DNA from: Roseofilum reptotaenium CS-1145
GTDB lineage: Bacteria; Cyanobacteriota; Cyanobacteriia; Cyanobacteriales; Desertifilaceae
Assembly: GCF_028330985.1 (NCBI RefSeq)
Contig: NZ_JAQMUE010000079.1
Coordinates: 62,001 to 126,000 of the forward strand
Direction of reading: 5' to 3'
DNA length: 64,000 bases
Position numbers and translations under genes: made by a program. Positions 9,104-16,706 of the stretch are shown in pieces (within the stretch, counting starts at the first letter, position 1; the number at the start of each line of letters is the position of its first letter). The notes beneath the pieces are model-generated. The model did no database searches and had not been told where the DNA came from. It saw only the letters and a list, made by a program, of their open reading frames with translations.

Positions 9104-9223
9104 GGGGGTTGGCGAGGTCTTGTGTTACGTTTCTTAAAATTTTAACCACAGACTCCAATATTTGGGAAGATGATAGGTGTTACAAAATGCCAAATTGAGT
9201 GTTAATACCCTAATTGAATCCCT

Positions 9224-9439
9224 ATGTCTGAATCAAACTCTACTCAAGCCTCTCCTCAAGAAATTGAAGAAGTGATTCGTGAATTAGAGCAATATCGTGA
9301 ACGTCTGGTCAATGATTTCTTGGGCGCTTCTCGCAAGGCTAAGTTCTCTAAAAAGCAAGCTTTAGACGATTTGGCTAATCATCAGGAAATCCTTAAAATC
9401 GATCGGGCACTTCAGGAATTGCGTGGGAATCAAAATTAA
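9224..9439 (+). CDS. Small helical protein at the head of the phycoerythrin accessory cluster
   Basis: A 71-aa, highly charged, predicted all-alpha protein (SPQEIEEVIRELEQYRERLV, then KKQALDDLANHQEILKIDRA). I do not recognise a family. It has no cysteines, signal or membrane segment. It lies 72 bp upstream of a phycobiliprotein-like gene on the same strand and is probably the first gene of that transcription unit. The even codon use and good length between stop codons support it being real. A role as a small antenna assembly factor would be a guess from location. Confidence 0.6.
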   Translation: MSESNSTQASPQEIEEVIRELEQYRERLVNDFLGASRKAKFSKKQALDDLANHQEILKIDRALQELRGNQN

Positions 9440-9511
9440 TCGAATTTAGAGGGGATAAATAACGAAACTCCCCTCTTTAGTGTTTGCCCGTTTAATTGTC
9501 AGAAAGAGATC

Positions 9512-10093
9512 ATGTTAAGTCCTGCTGTTCAAGAATTAATTACTAAAGCCCAAATTGTTAGTTTTGAGAGTTGGATCTCGGCCGAAAAGCCGGATGTGAT
9601 TCAGGTGTTTGAACAGGCTAATCAAGAGCGCCAATATTTAACGGACGATCAGTTAAAGTATTTAGCCAGTCAAGCAGGGGAAAAGGGAGAATGGTTGGAT
9701 ATAGCCAAGGAATTGCGCGATCGCGCACCAGAGATTATCGATCGGGCTAGATCTGAGGTTTTAGAGCAGTTTCCCCAGATTACGGAACCAGGAGGGGCAT
9801 TATATCCGGAAAAGCGGGCGGAAAATTGCTGGCGGGATTTTTGGCATTTTTTGCGCTGTATTCATTATGGAATCGCTGGCCAATCGCCCCAGTATACTAA
9901 TCCAGAGGGATTGCACTATATGGATTTATTGTATCAGGAGTTAGCAGTTCCTTTAGATGCCATGGTGATGGGTTTGGAATCGATGAAACAAATTGGCATT
10001 GAACAGTGTGGTGGGGATAAGAAGACTGAGTTGTTGCCCTATTTCGATCATTTGATCGATCGGCTTAAAGGATTTGATGGTTATAGGAAGTAA
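9512..10093 (+). CDS. Phycobiliprotein-like globin of unknown role
   Basis: A 193-aa protein with the phycobiliprotein globin fold. The stretch ITEPGGALYPEKRAENCWRD aligns with the APGGN...RRMAACLRD region of phycocyanin beta and keeps the equivalent of the bilin cysteine (Cys84). The helix after it (FWHFLRCIHYGIAG) also matches. The C-terminal helices (ELAVPLDAMVMGLESMKQIG) resemble allophycocyanin-type subunits. It is longer than core subunits because of an N-terminal extension of about 25 residues, and it is very divergent. It overlaps the upstream part of the next lyase frame, suggesting a coupled pair. It may bind a bilin or act as an antenna assembly or regulatory paralogue, like allophycocyanin-like proteins. 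Confidence 0.75.
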   Translation: MLSPAVQELITKAQIVSFESWISAEKPDVIQVFEQANQERQYLTDDQLKYLASQAGEKGEWLDIAKELRDRAPEIIDRARSEVLEQFPQITEPGGALYPEKRAENCWRDFWHFLRCIHYGIAGQSPQYTNPEGLHYMDLLYQELAVPLDAMVMGLESMKQIGIEQCGGDKKTELLPYFDHLIDRLKGFDGYRK

Positions 10094-10106
10094 AGGAGGA
10101 AAGGCA

Positions 10107-10658
10107 GTGTCCATGGATCGATTTCGGTATTTCTTTGATTGTTGTGTGGGAGAATGGGTGACAGAGCGGACCTATCACTATTTAACGGTTCAGGAGGTGG
10201 AACGATCGCACACAGAATTCGCGATCGCTCCCCTATCAACCGCAGCTAAAACCCAAGTTCTCAAAGATAATCAACGTCCAGAACTGGATAATATCGAATC
10301 TTTATGTGGGTTTCATTTAGGATTTGATACGGTCTCGGAAAAAGGGGAACGGGTTTCCCAGAAACTTAATATGCTGTTTGTTCCCCAGGAAGAGACCTCT
10401 GGAGTGTTGACAGGGGATTATTTGCGCGATCGCGCCTATGAAGAAGCCGCACCCAAGGTCGCCCAATTCCGCTTTGATCCCCAAACCTTGGAATTATTAA
10501 TGACCACAAATTATACGCGTATAATTTCCGTAGATTCGATCGCCCTAATTAACCCCACTCTCAGAATTCGGCGCATTTTTAATTACCATCGCCCGGCAGA
10601 AGGACACCCCCTCGATCAATTGGCTCTTGTAGGGTTTGGAGTAGAACAAAAAAAATAG
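10107..10658 (+). CDS. CpeS/CpcS-family bilin lyase (divergent, CpeU/CpcV-like)
   Basis: A 183-aa member of the S-type phycobiliprotein lyase family, beta-barrel proteins that attach bilins to Cys84-type sites. It starts SMDRFRYFFDCCVGEWVTER, matching the family's FF...G.W.S.R motif, and has the DYLRDRAYEEAAPKVAQFRF block typical of the barrel. The ribosome-binding site AGGAGG (10094-10099) lies 7 nt before GTG 10107 and 13 nt before ATG 10113, which favours the GTG. It begins 13 bp after the phycobiliprotein-like gene, so it could be that protein's dedicated lyase. Confidence 0.78.
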   Translation: MSMDRFRYFFDCCVGEWVTERTYHYLTVQEVERSHTEFAIAPLSTAAKTQVLKDNQRPELDNIESLCGFHLGFDTVSEKGERVSQKLNMLFVPQEETSGVLTGDYLRDRAYEEAAPKVAQFRFDPQTLELLMTTNYTRIISVDSIALINPTLRIRRIFNYHRPAEGHPLDQLALVGFGVEQKK

Positions 10659-10955
10659 TGTCCTCCGAATAGGATAGTCAAATGACTCATATTCTGAGAA
10701 AATCAAACAGATTAGTCACATTAAGGGGCTGAAACTTTACAATTCTTCATAGTTTCCGGGCCGACCCTCAGGATATAAATGAGGAGATGGAAACCGGAAA
10801 GAAACTGGAAGAAATTGGCATAAAGTCAGAACATCAGCTTAGTCCGAGGAGTAAGCGTTTTCTGCACAGAAATGTTAAGTTTCTTAGCGTTTTTAAACGT
10901 CCTTCCCAGGAATTCACCCTTTTGTAGACCCTCTTTTGAAAGGAGATTAGAATAA
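10659..10955 (+). promoter_or_regulatory. Leader region of the linker/CpeS/CpeT operon
   Basis: A 297-bp gap before the linker gene. It contains a nested inverted repeat: TTTCCGG (10753-10759) pairs with CCGGAAA (10794-10800), and inside it CCTCA (10766-10770) pairs with TGAGG (10780-10784). The inner loop includes TATAAA. A strong ribosome-binding site (AAAGGAGAT) precedes the linker ATG. This is the natural place for control of the phycoerythrin linker operon. Confidence 0.5.
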
Positions 10956-11828
10956 ATGCCTTTTGGACCCGCGTCGGAATTAGGAGTTTCTTTATACGAA
11001 GAAACCGATCCCATTGAAGTCTGGCCAGGACGATCGGATGAGGAAGTAGAAGCCGTCATTTGCGCAGTCTACCGCCAAGTCTTAGGCAATGCCTATGTCA
11101 TGGAGAGCGAACGCTTGAGTATCGCTGAATCTCAATTCAAGCGGGGAGAACTCAGCGTTCGTGAATTCGTACGTCAAGTGGCAAAATCTGCCTTATATCG
11201 CACTCGTTTCTTCGAGTCTTGCCCTCGCTATCGTGCAACGGAGTTAAACTTCAAACATCTTTTAGGCCGCGCTCCTAATAGCTATGAAGAAATGAAAGCT
11301 CATAGTGATATTTTGGATCGCGAAGGTTTTGAAGCAGATATTGATTCCTACATTGATAGTGACGAATATCAAGATACATTTGGGGAAAATATTGTCCCCT
11401 ATGTGCGGGGCTACAAAACCCAAACCGGTAAAAACATGGTGGGCTTTACCCATATGTTCCAACTGATGCGCGGGCCCAGCAGCAGCGACTTCAAAGGTAG
11501 CTTGGCTGGCAATCGTCCTCGGTTGAATAAACTGGTGATTCAAGGAACACCAACCGCCGTTGTTCCTCCTTCGGGTGGTGTTGGAGGTTGGTCTTTCCAA
11601 GATTCTACTTCTAGCGCTCGGACTCGTCTGGGAGTAGGCGCGACTGAAGGTGGAAAAGTTTACCGGATTGAAGTCACGGGTTATGGTTCCCCAGGAGCAG
11701 TTAATCGGGTGTCTAAATTCCGTCGCAGCAACAAAGTGTTCTTGGTTTCCTTTGATGAACTCTCTAAGACCTATCAGCAAATCCACAAACAAGGAGGTAA
11801 GATTGCCAGCATTAGTGCTGTCAATTAA
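10956..11828 (+). CDS. cpeC: Phycoerythrin-associated rod linker polypeptide, CpeC type
   Basis: A 290-aa phycobilisome rod linker. The N-terminal linker domain (about residues 15-180) shows AVYRQVLGNAYVMESERLSI, then SVREFVRQVAKSALYRTRFF, and ELNFKHLLGRAPNSYEEM. The C-terminal CpcD-like domain (about 225-290) shows KVYRIEVTGYGSPGAVNRVS and ends in YQQIHKQGGKIASI. The MPFGPASELGVSLYEE start and the W-PGRS motif resemble phycoerythrin linkers (CpeC/CpeD) more than phycocyanin CpcC. Being followed by cpeS and cpeT agrees with cpeCDE-S-T order, but CpeD and CpeE are missing here. CpeD and CpcC remain alternatives. Confidence 0.72.
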   Translation: MPFGPASELGVSLYEETDPIEVWPGRSDEEVEAVICAVYRQVLGNAYVMESERLSIAESQFKRGELSVREFVRQVAKSALYRTRFFESCPRYRATELNFKHLLGRAPNSYEEMKAHSDILDREGFEADIDSYIDSDEYQDTFGENIVPYVRGYKTQTGKNMVGFTHMFQLMRGPSSSDFKGSLAGNRPRLNKLVIQGTPTAVVPPSGGVGGWSFQDSTSSARTRLGVGATEGGKVYRIEVTGYGSPGAVNRVSKFRRSNKVFLVSFDELSKTYQQIHKQGGKIASISAVN

Positions 11829-11853
11829 TCCTGTCTTTGTGTGATCGATAGGT

Positions 11854-11882
11854 GGCAGTAGGACAGAGACCGTTCTACTGCC
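11854..11882 (+). terminator. Hairpin after the linker gene
   Basis: GGCAGTAG (11854-11861) and CTACTGCC (11875-11882) form an 8-bp perfect stem 26 bp after the linker stop, followed by GGCTTTCT. The T-run is weak, so it may act as a partial terminator that lets some transcript pass to the lyase genes. Confidence 0.5.
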
Positions 11883-11992
11883 GGCTTTCTATGGAGTAGC
11901 CTAGGCAACGAAAATGCTTTCGACAATGTGCAAGGGTAGTAGATAGGGACAATAGGGCGATCGCCTAAAAAACGAAAAAATAATTGGATCTT

Positions 11993-12565
11993 ATGGGACT
12001 AGAGGGAAAAGCCTTACATGAACCAATGGTGCGCCTGCAAATTGAGGGAGGTAACTCCCCCCATCAGCGTCGCGTCCGGTCTGGGTTAACTGTGCGCCAA
12101 AGTCAATTATCTCAGGCGATACAGCGGATTCACCGTTCAGGAGGTAAAATCCTAGAGGTTCAACGGGTCACTCAAAAGCTAGAGAAGGCTGAGACCACAA
12201 CTGAGCATCAGGCGATCTCACAATCTTTCGAGTCCGTGAGGACAGAAGCATCATTAAGCGACCAGACAGATCGGATTTTAGATCGCGAAGCATCCCAAAA
12301 TCCTGAACCTGTGGAAGTCGAACTCGATCCTCCAATCGCTCAAACCTTTAACCCTCAAGCACGTGCAGTTGCAGAGCCGAAACCTTTCTCTCCCATTTAT
12401 TATTCCTTATTTCCGCAGCGAAAAGTTGACCGGTCGAGGATACCCCCTGTGCGTCGTCAGCGCATGAAAAATTCTCTAAAGCGTAAACAGCTATACCGAA
12501 CCTTATCTCCAGGAAAGCAAAGACGGCGATTTTTCCGCTGTCAACCTTTGAAAAGACGGCGGTGA
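11993..12565 (+). CDS. CpcD-domain protein with long basic tail
   Basis: A 190-aa protein. Residues about 10-55 match the CpcD capping-linker domain: MVRLQIEGGN, then VRSGLTVRQSQLSQAIQRIH followed by RSGGKILEV, the family's closing motif. The rest is unlike any linker I know: a Glu/Ser-rich stretch, then a strongly basic C-terminus rich in Arg/Lys (RIPPVRRQRMKNSLKRKQ, ending KRRR). An upstream in-frame TTG at 11984 is possible; ATG 11993 is preferred. It sits where cpeD/cpeE would be, between the CpeC-type linker and cpeS, so a rod-end or rod-membrane linker is a reasonable guess. Confidence 0.65.
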   Translation: MGLEGKALHEPMVRLQIEGGNSPHQRRVRSGLTVRQSQLSQAIQRIHRSGGKILEVQRVTQKLEKAETTTEHQAISQSFESVRTEASLSDQTDRILDREASQNPEPVEVELDPPIAQTFNPQARAVAEPKPFSPIYYSLFPQRKVDRSRIPPVRRQRMKNSLKRKQLYRTLSPGKQRRRFFRCQPLKRRR

Positions 12566-12594
12566 CGGTAAGGGTGATATTTTAAGTTGAGATT

Positions 12595-13158
12595 ATGGAT
12601 CTGAAACAATTTGTAAAACAGTCAATTGGGCGATGGAGATCGCAACGCAGTGCCCATCATTTAGCCTTCGCCCATTTTGAAAAAGTGCGATCGACCATAG
12701 ACATTATGGCCCTAGACCCCCAAGATCCGGGAGTCCTAGAGGTGTGTGAATTATATAAGATCGATCCAGCCAGCATGGAATCCCCATTTAGGATGACTTG
12801 GGAAGGAGAATCGGATTGGGATGAAGATGATTGGGATAAAGAAGAGGAAGAAGAAGAAGAACAGGAACTCAAGGGATCGTGTATTTTAGTCCCCATTCCT
12901 GACCCGGAGTCTCCCCAGAATGGCCAACTCCTGCGCGATCGCGGTTATGCCGAAACCATTCCAGCGATCGGTCACTATTCTCTCAATACTGAAGGTATCT
13001 TTACCTTAATCACTGAATACGATCGGGCAGCAGCCGAAGAGCGGATTTGGTTTGCTACCCCTAATTTACGTTTTCGGGTTTCCCAAATTAAAACCCGTGA
13101 TGGCCAAGGCGTAACCACTGCTTCTTTTTCTTCTGAAATCCGGTCTCTATCCTCCTAA
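12595..13158 (+). CDS. cpeS: Phycoerythrin bilin lyase CpeS
   Basis: A 187-aa S-type lyase. The N-terminal MDLKQFVKQSIGRWRSQRSA followed by HHLAF is the family hallmark. The barrel strands include SCILVPIPDPESPQNGQLLR, then RGYAETIPAIGHYSL and FTLITEYDRAAAEERIWF. It probably attaches phycoerythrobilin at Cys82/84-type sites of phycoerythrin. Directly followed by cpeT, as in known cpeST pairs. An unusual acidic block (WDEDDWDKEEEEEEEQE) sits in the loop after the first strands, where family members normally have a short turn. Confidence 0.75.
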   Translation: MDLKQFVKQSIGRWRSQRSAHHLAFAHFEKVRSTIDIMALDPQDPGVLEVCELYKIDPASMESPFRMTWEGESDWDEDDWDKEEEEEEEQELKGSCILVPIPDPESPQNGQLLRDRGYAETIPAIGHYSLNTEGIFTLITEYDRAAAEERIWFATPNLRFRVSQIKTRDGQGVTTASFSSEIRSLSS

Positions 13159-13347
13159 AGCTTGAGACTGTTGCGCAAACTGTCAATTTATCCGCGATCC
13201 CCATATAGATAAAAACCACAATTTAAGATATAATTTGGGGATCGTAAAAAACTTGTTATGGTCATCAATTGCCAGGTATACCCCTAGCCAATCACAATTT
13301 CTGTCCCTGGCTAATTGTCCCCAACCCCTAGAATAGCAAACTGTTCC

Positions 13348-13971
13348 ATGACCTCTAGTGTATCTGTATCCTCTTCTCAGGAACTGATTAGATTCGCTCA
13401 TTGGTTAGCTGGAGATTTTAGCAATCATCAGCAAGCCTATAACCACCCCACATTATATGCCCATATTCATGTCTTGTGGCGACCCCTGCCCTGGGAATTT
13501 TTTCAAGGTATTGGGTTTTATTCGGAGCAAGTCTATGACTATGATCTCTGGAGTCCATACCGTCAAGGCGTACATCGGTTAGTCGATCAAGGCGATCGCA
13601 TTTATATCGAAAACTATAGCTTACAAGACTCCATCCTTTATGCGGGTTCAGCACGAGAATTAAGCATTCTCCAGACCATTACCCCCCAGGTCATCCAACG
13701 GCGCTATAACTGCTCCATGGTTTTCCAATGGGATGGAACGTGCTATCGGGGATCGGTAGAACCCGGAAATCAATGTCTCATTCATCGCAAGGGACACCAA
13801 ACCTACTTGGTTAGTGAAGTAGAACTGACAGAAAACACGTGGAAAAGTCTGGATCGGGGGATGGATGTCAAGACCCATGAACAGATTTGGGGGTCAACAG
13901 AGGGAGCCTTGGAATTTGAAAAGATAACCAGTTTTGCCCAAGAAGTCCCCACCGAAAATTTAGGACTGTAA
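13348..13971 (+). CDS. cpeT: Phycobiliprotein lyase CpeT/CpcT family
   Basis: A 207-aa T-type lyase, the family that attaches bilins to the Cys153/155-type site of beta subunits. Features are the start ELIRFAHWLAGDFSNHQQAY and the conserved HVLWRPLPWEFFQGIGFYSE, followed by a beta-barrel including SIQ-type strands and CSMVFQWDGTCYRGSVEPGN. The ATG at 13348 is preferred to an in-frame TTG 33 bp upstream because the protein then starts close to the family's first conserved block. It follows cpeS by 189 bp and most likely serves phycoerythrin (CpeT) rather than phycocyanin (CpcT). Confidence 0.82.
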   Translation: MTSSVSVSSSQELIRFAHWLAGDFSNHQQAYNHPTLYAHIHVLWRPLPWEFFQGIGFYSEQVYDYDLWSPYRQGVHRLVDQGDRIYIENYSLQDSILYAGSARELSILQTITPQVIQRRYNCSMVFQWDGTCYRGSVEPGNQCLIHRKGHQTYLVSEVELTENTWKSLDRGMDVKTHEQIWGSTEGALEFEKITSFAQEVPTENLGL

Positions 13972-14039
13972 ACCTCTTGAAAATGATGAAGGATAAACGA
14001 GTGTAACAAAAAATAAACCTTAATCCAAAATTTGCTAAA

Positions 14040-15014
14040 ATGGCTAAAGATACATCAAACAATCGTACCCAATATTCAGAGTCAAAAATGAAGTTAGGAA
14101 TTTCTATTACCCCCACTGGAAAAGAGCTACTGAGCGAGATGGCTAAAACCACGAAACTATCCCGTTCGGAATTGGTAGAGCGGCTTTCTAGGGGGTATAT
14201 CAGCATTAAAAGTGAGCTGACGAATACGATTCTAACTTTAGACTTTGAGACTAAATCAGGGGATGCCAATGGTTCAAAAAACGAGTCCAAGTTTCCGGCA
14301 CTGAAAAATATTGCCGTTAGTCAAGTTTCATCAGCAGAAGCGCCTCCAACTTCAGCCGAAGTTGCCGAACTGAACCAAGCTTTGGCAGAAAAAGAGCAAA
14401 ACATTGCGACCCTACAGGAAAAGCTGACCGCTTATCAGAAACACAAATCTACGGAGTCCGTACTCAAGCAAACTATTGCTGAAAAAGAATACCAGATTTC
14501 TGAATTGCAAGCTCAAGTGAAACAGCTTCAGGATCAGGAGGCTCATCAAAGCAGGAGTGAAGAGGAAAATCAAGAAGCGATCGCCGCTTGGCAGCAAAAA
14601 ATAACTGAACAAGGACAAACGATTGCGCAGTTACAAGCTCAAGTTAACCAACTTCAGCAAACCCATGATGTCCTGAAAAATACTACGGTTCCCAAAGAGC
14701 ATTACGAAGCGATTCAAGCCCAGTTATTAGAAGCTCAACAACAGCAAGACCATCAGAGTCAGAATCAGTCTATCTCCGACCAAGAGTATGAAGCTCTAGA
14801 ATATAAACTGCAACAACAGTACCAGATTGTGGAGAGTCTACAGGCACAATTACAAAGTGTGAAAACGCCCCATGCAAAGGAAAGTCAATTGCGATCGCAA
14901 TTGCATCTCCAGCAGGAAACGATCCAATCCTTAGAGGAAAAAGTACATCGCTTGCAACAAGTTTCGGCGATCGGTGAATATCACCTAAACCGGTGGCGCA
15001 CTCATAGCTTTTAA
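14040..15014 (+). CDS. Coiled-coil protein with N-terminal ribbon-helix-helix-like segment
   Basis: A 324-aa protein. Residues about 14-55 (KLGISITPTGKELLSEMAKT, then TKLSRSELVERLSRGYI) resemble a ribbon-helix-helix DNA-binding motif. Residues about 105-310 are an almost unbroken Gln/Glu-rich coiled coil (QISELQAQVKQLQDQEA, repeated variants). No family is recognised. It follows cpeT on the same strand by 68 bp and ends just before a bidirectional terminator. A DNA-binding, dimeric or filament-forming regulator is possible from layout but unproven. Confidence 0.6.
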   Translation: MAKDTSNNRTQYSESKMKLGISITPTGKELLSEMAKTTKLSRSELVERLSRGYISIKSELTNTILTLDFETKSGDANGSKNESKFPALKNIAVSQVSSAEAPPTSAEVAELNQALAEKEQNIATLQEKLTAYQKHKSTESVLKQTIAEKEYQISELQAQVKQLQDQEAHQSRSEEENQEAIAAWQQKITEQGQTIAQLQAQVNQLQQTHDVLKNTTVPKEHYEAIQAQLLEAQQQQDHQSQNQSISDQEYEALEYKLQQQYQIVESLQAQLQSVKTPHAKESQLRSQLHLQQETIQSLEEKVHRLQQVSAIGEYHLNRWRTHSF

Positions 15015-15019
15015 GCCAG

Positions 15020-15045
15020 TAGGGGCGAAAAATTTTTCGCCCCTA
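15020..15045. terminator. Bidirectional terminator between converging genes
   Basis: A perfect palindrome 'taggggcgaaaaa' / 'tttttcgccccta' lies between two convergent genes (stops at 15014 and 15051). GC-rich stem ends and A/T tracts allow termination from both sides. Confidence 0.75.
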
Positions 15046-15050
15046 TTCTG

Positions 15051-15635
15051 CTAAATGATCGCTTGATATTTCTTGTCCATCTCTTCCAACTGGGTTGGAA
15101 GGACACACCGGCGTTCTGAGGCATAACTCATTAAATTGACCCCATTGAGCATTTTCACGGTACTCACACGCACGCGGAAATTATCCGTAATAAACCAAGC
15201 CCTTTCTTGTCCTTGATTGCGCTCATACTCCGTCTCAATGGTTAATACCCCATCCGTCGCAAAATGGTATCGTCCAATCACCGGGATACCCTCAACATAC
15301 CCTCGATTTCGCAAAAAATAGCCTTGGCGAGGATTATCTGAATTAGGAATATCCACCAAAACCGCAGCATAATTGGGATTAGGTTCTTGGTCAGTATCTA
15401 AGTTGTCTTGCCACATAAAACTTGCTCCCCCAGACGCTGTAGCCGGATCGGTCTTATTGATCTCACAAAGCTCTACCACTTTGGGATCATTGGGGCCAAA
15501 AACTTGGACAATGAGATTAGAAAGTCCAGACTCATTAATCGTAGAGTCAAAATGATGGACAGTGCGCTCCGAATACCAAACTCCTTCACTTTTGCGAAAG
15601 AAGTCCATCATCGTCATAGGATGCTGAAGTAACAT
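15051..15635 (-). CDS. CpcS/CpeS-family phycobiliprotein lyase
   Basis: A 194-aa S-type lyase, distinct from the two plus-strand paralogues. The family start motif is MMDFFRKSEGVWYSERTVHH, followed by IVQVFGPNDPKVVELCEINK. The barrel blocks NYAAVLVDIPNSDNPRQGYF, then RNRGYVEGIPVIGRYHF and LTIETEYERNQGQERAWF are all present, so it looks functional. It may be the general CpcS/CpcU or a second CpeS; substrate cannot be read from sequence. Methionines at codons 8 and 10 are alternative starts. Confidence 0.8.
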   Translation of the reverse strand: MLLQHPMTMMDFFRKSEGVWYSERTVHHFDSTINESGLSNLIVQVFGPNDPKVVELCEINKTDPATASGGASFMWQDNLDTDQEPNPNYAAVLVDIPNSDNPRQGYFLRNRGYVEGIPVIGRYHFATDGVLTIETEYERNQGQERAWFITDNFRVRVSTVKMLNGVNLMSYASERRCVLPTQLEEMDKKYQAII

Positions 15636-15767
15636 GAATAGTCAAACCTTCTGTTGTCAGATCAATCGGCAGATGTGGTTTTTAATTAAGAAAAGTTAAC
15701 AAAACTCTAAGTCATGTGCCCTAAAATTTTAGGATAAATCAAATTGGTTCATATTCGTTCATTCAAC

Positions 15768-16577
15768 ATGGTGTATACAGAAAATGGCGATCGCACTCCA
15801 GAGCAACTTGGACTGCATCCCGGAGCAGATCGACCTGGAATAGACGCTATGCAAATGGATTTATCCGGCATAGACTTAAATCAAGCTAATTTAGCCACCG
15901 CTAACTTGATTGGCACAAACCTGAGCAGAGCTTCCTTGAATGGAGTCAACCTAGAAGGGGCAGATCTACGAGGGGCAGATCTACGAGGAGCCAACTTACA
16001 GGGGGCGAACCTCAAAGGAGCATACTTAAATCGATCCCAACTGCAAAGTGCCAATTTAACCGCCGCAGTTTTAGAAGAGACTAGGCTAAAACTGTCTCTC
16101 TACAACAGTGAAACCCTTTGGCCAGAAGGTTTCGACTATCGGAAATCAGGAGCAGTCGGACCAAAAGCAAGTTTAGCTGGAGTATTTCTAAATACCGCTA
16201 ATCTTCGAGGAGCCGATCTACAGGGTGCTAATTTGCGCGGTGCTTATCTGAGTGGAACAGACCTAACCGAAGCCAATTTAGAAGATGCAGCCTTGAGTGG
16301 AGCCAATTTACAAAAAGCCTTTTTAACCGGCGCTAATTTGCGTAACGCTCGCTTGAATAATACAGAATTGCAAGGGGTAGACTTTCGCTGCGCCGATCTC
16401 ACGGGAGCCAGTTTTGACCAAGTACAGAATATTGCCGGAGCCGACTTTAGTCAGGTCAAAGGTTTAACCGAACAAGCTCAGAGCCTTCTGCGTGGACGAC
16501 AAGCTCAAGAATTAGGTACTTGGAACCCTTTTACACGCCGTAGTACGGCTGAGAGTTTAGGCATTACATTTGGATGA
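15768..16577 (+). CDS. Pentapeptide-repeat protein
   Basis: A 269-aa protein made largely of A(D/N)LXX pentapeptide repeats, which fold into a right-handed quadrilateral beta-helix. Two repeat blocks are seen, about residues 25-95 (GADLRGADLRGANLQGANLK) and about 140-225 (NLRGADLQGANLRGAYL). A non-repeat insert between them (about 96-135) contains LWPEGFDYRKSGAVGPKA. ATG 15768 is preferred to a TTG eight codons upstream. No signal peptide. Such proteins are very common in cyanobacteria and mostly of unknown role; nothing here shows a specific target. Confidence 0.85.
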   Translation: MVYTENGDRTPEQLGLHPGADRPGIDAMQMDLSGIDLNQANLATANLIGTNLSRASLNGVNLEGADLRGADLRGANLQGANLKGAYLNRSQLQSANLTAAVLEETRLKLSLYNSETLWPEGFDYRKSGAVGPKASLAGVFLNTANLRGADLQGANLRGAYLSGTDLTEANLEDAALSGANLQKAFLTGANLRNARLNNTELQGVDFRCADLTGASFDQVQNIAGADFSQVKGLTEQAQSLLRGRQAQELGTWNPFTRRSTAESLGITFG

Positions 16578-16706
16578 ATGGGGCATGTAGAGGTGGACGG
16601 CTGTTCGCCCCTACAGGTTTTTCCAGCACATGAGCGCAGAGTGCTATACCAGTAGTCCCTGAGTGCCCATTGCCCACGCCCTATTCCCTTGATAATGAAT
16701 GATTCT

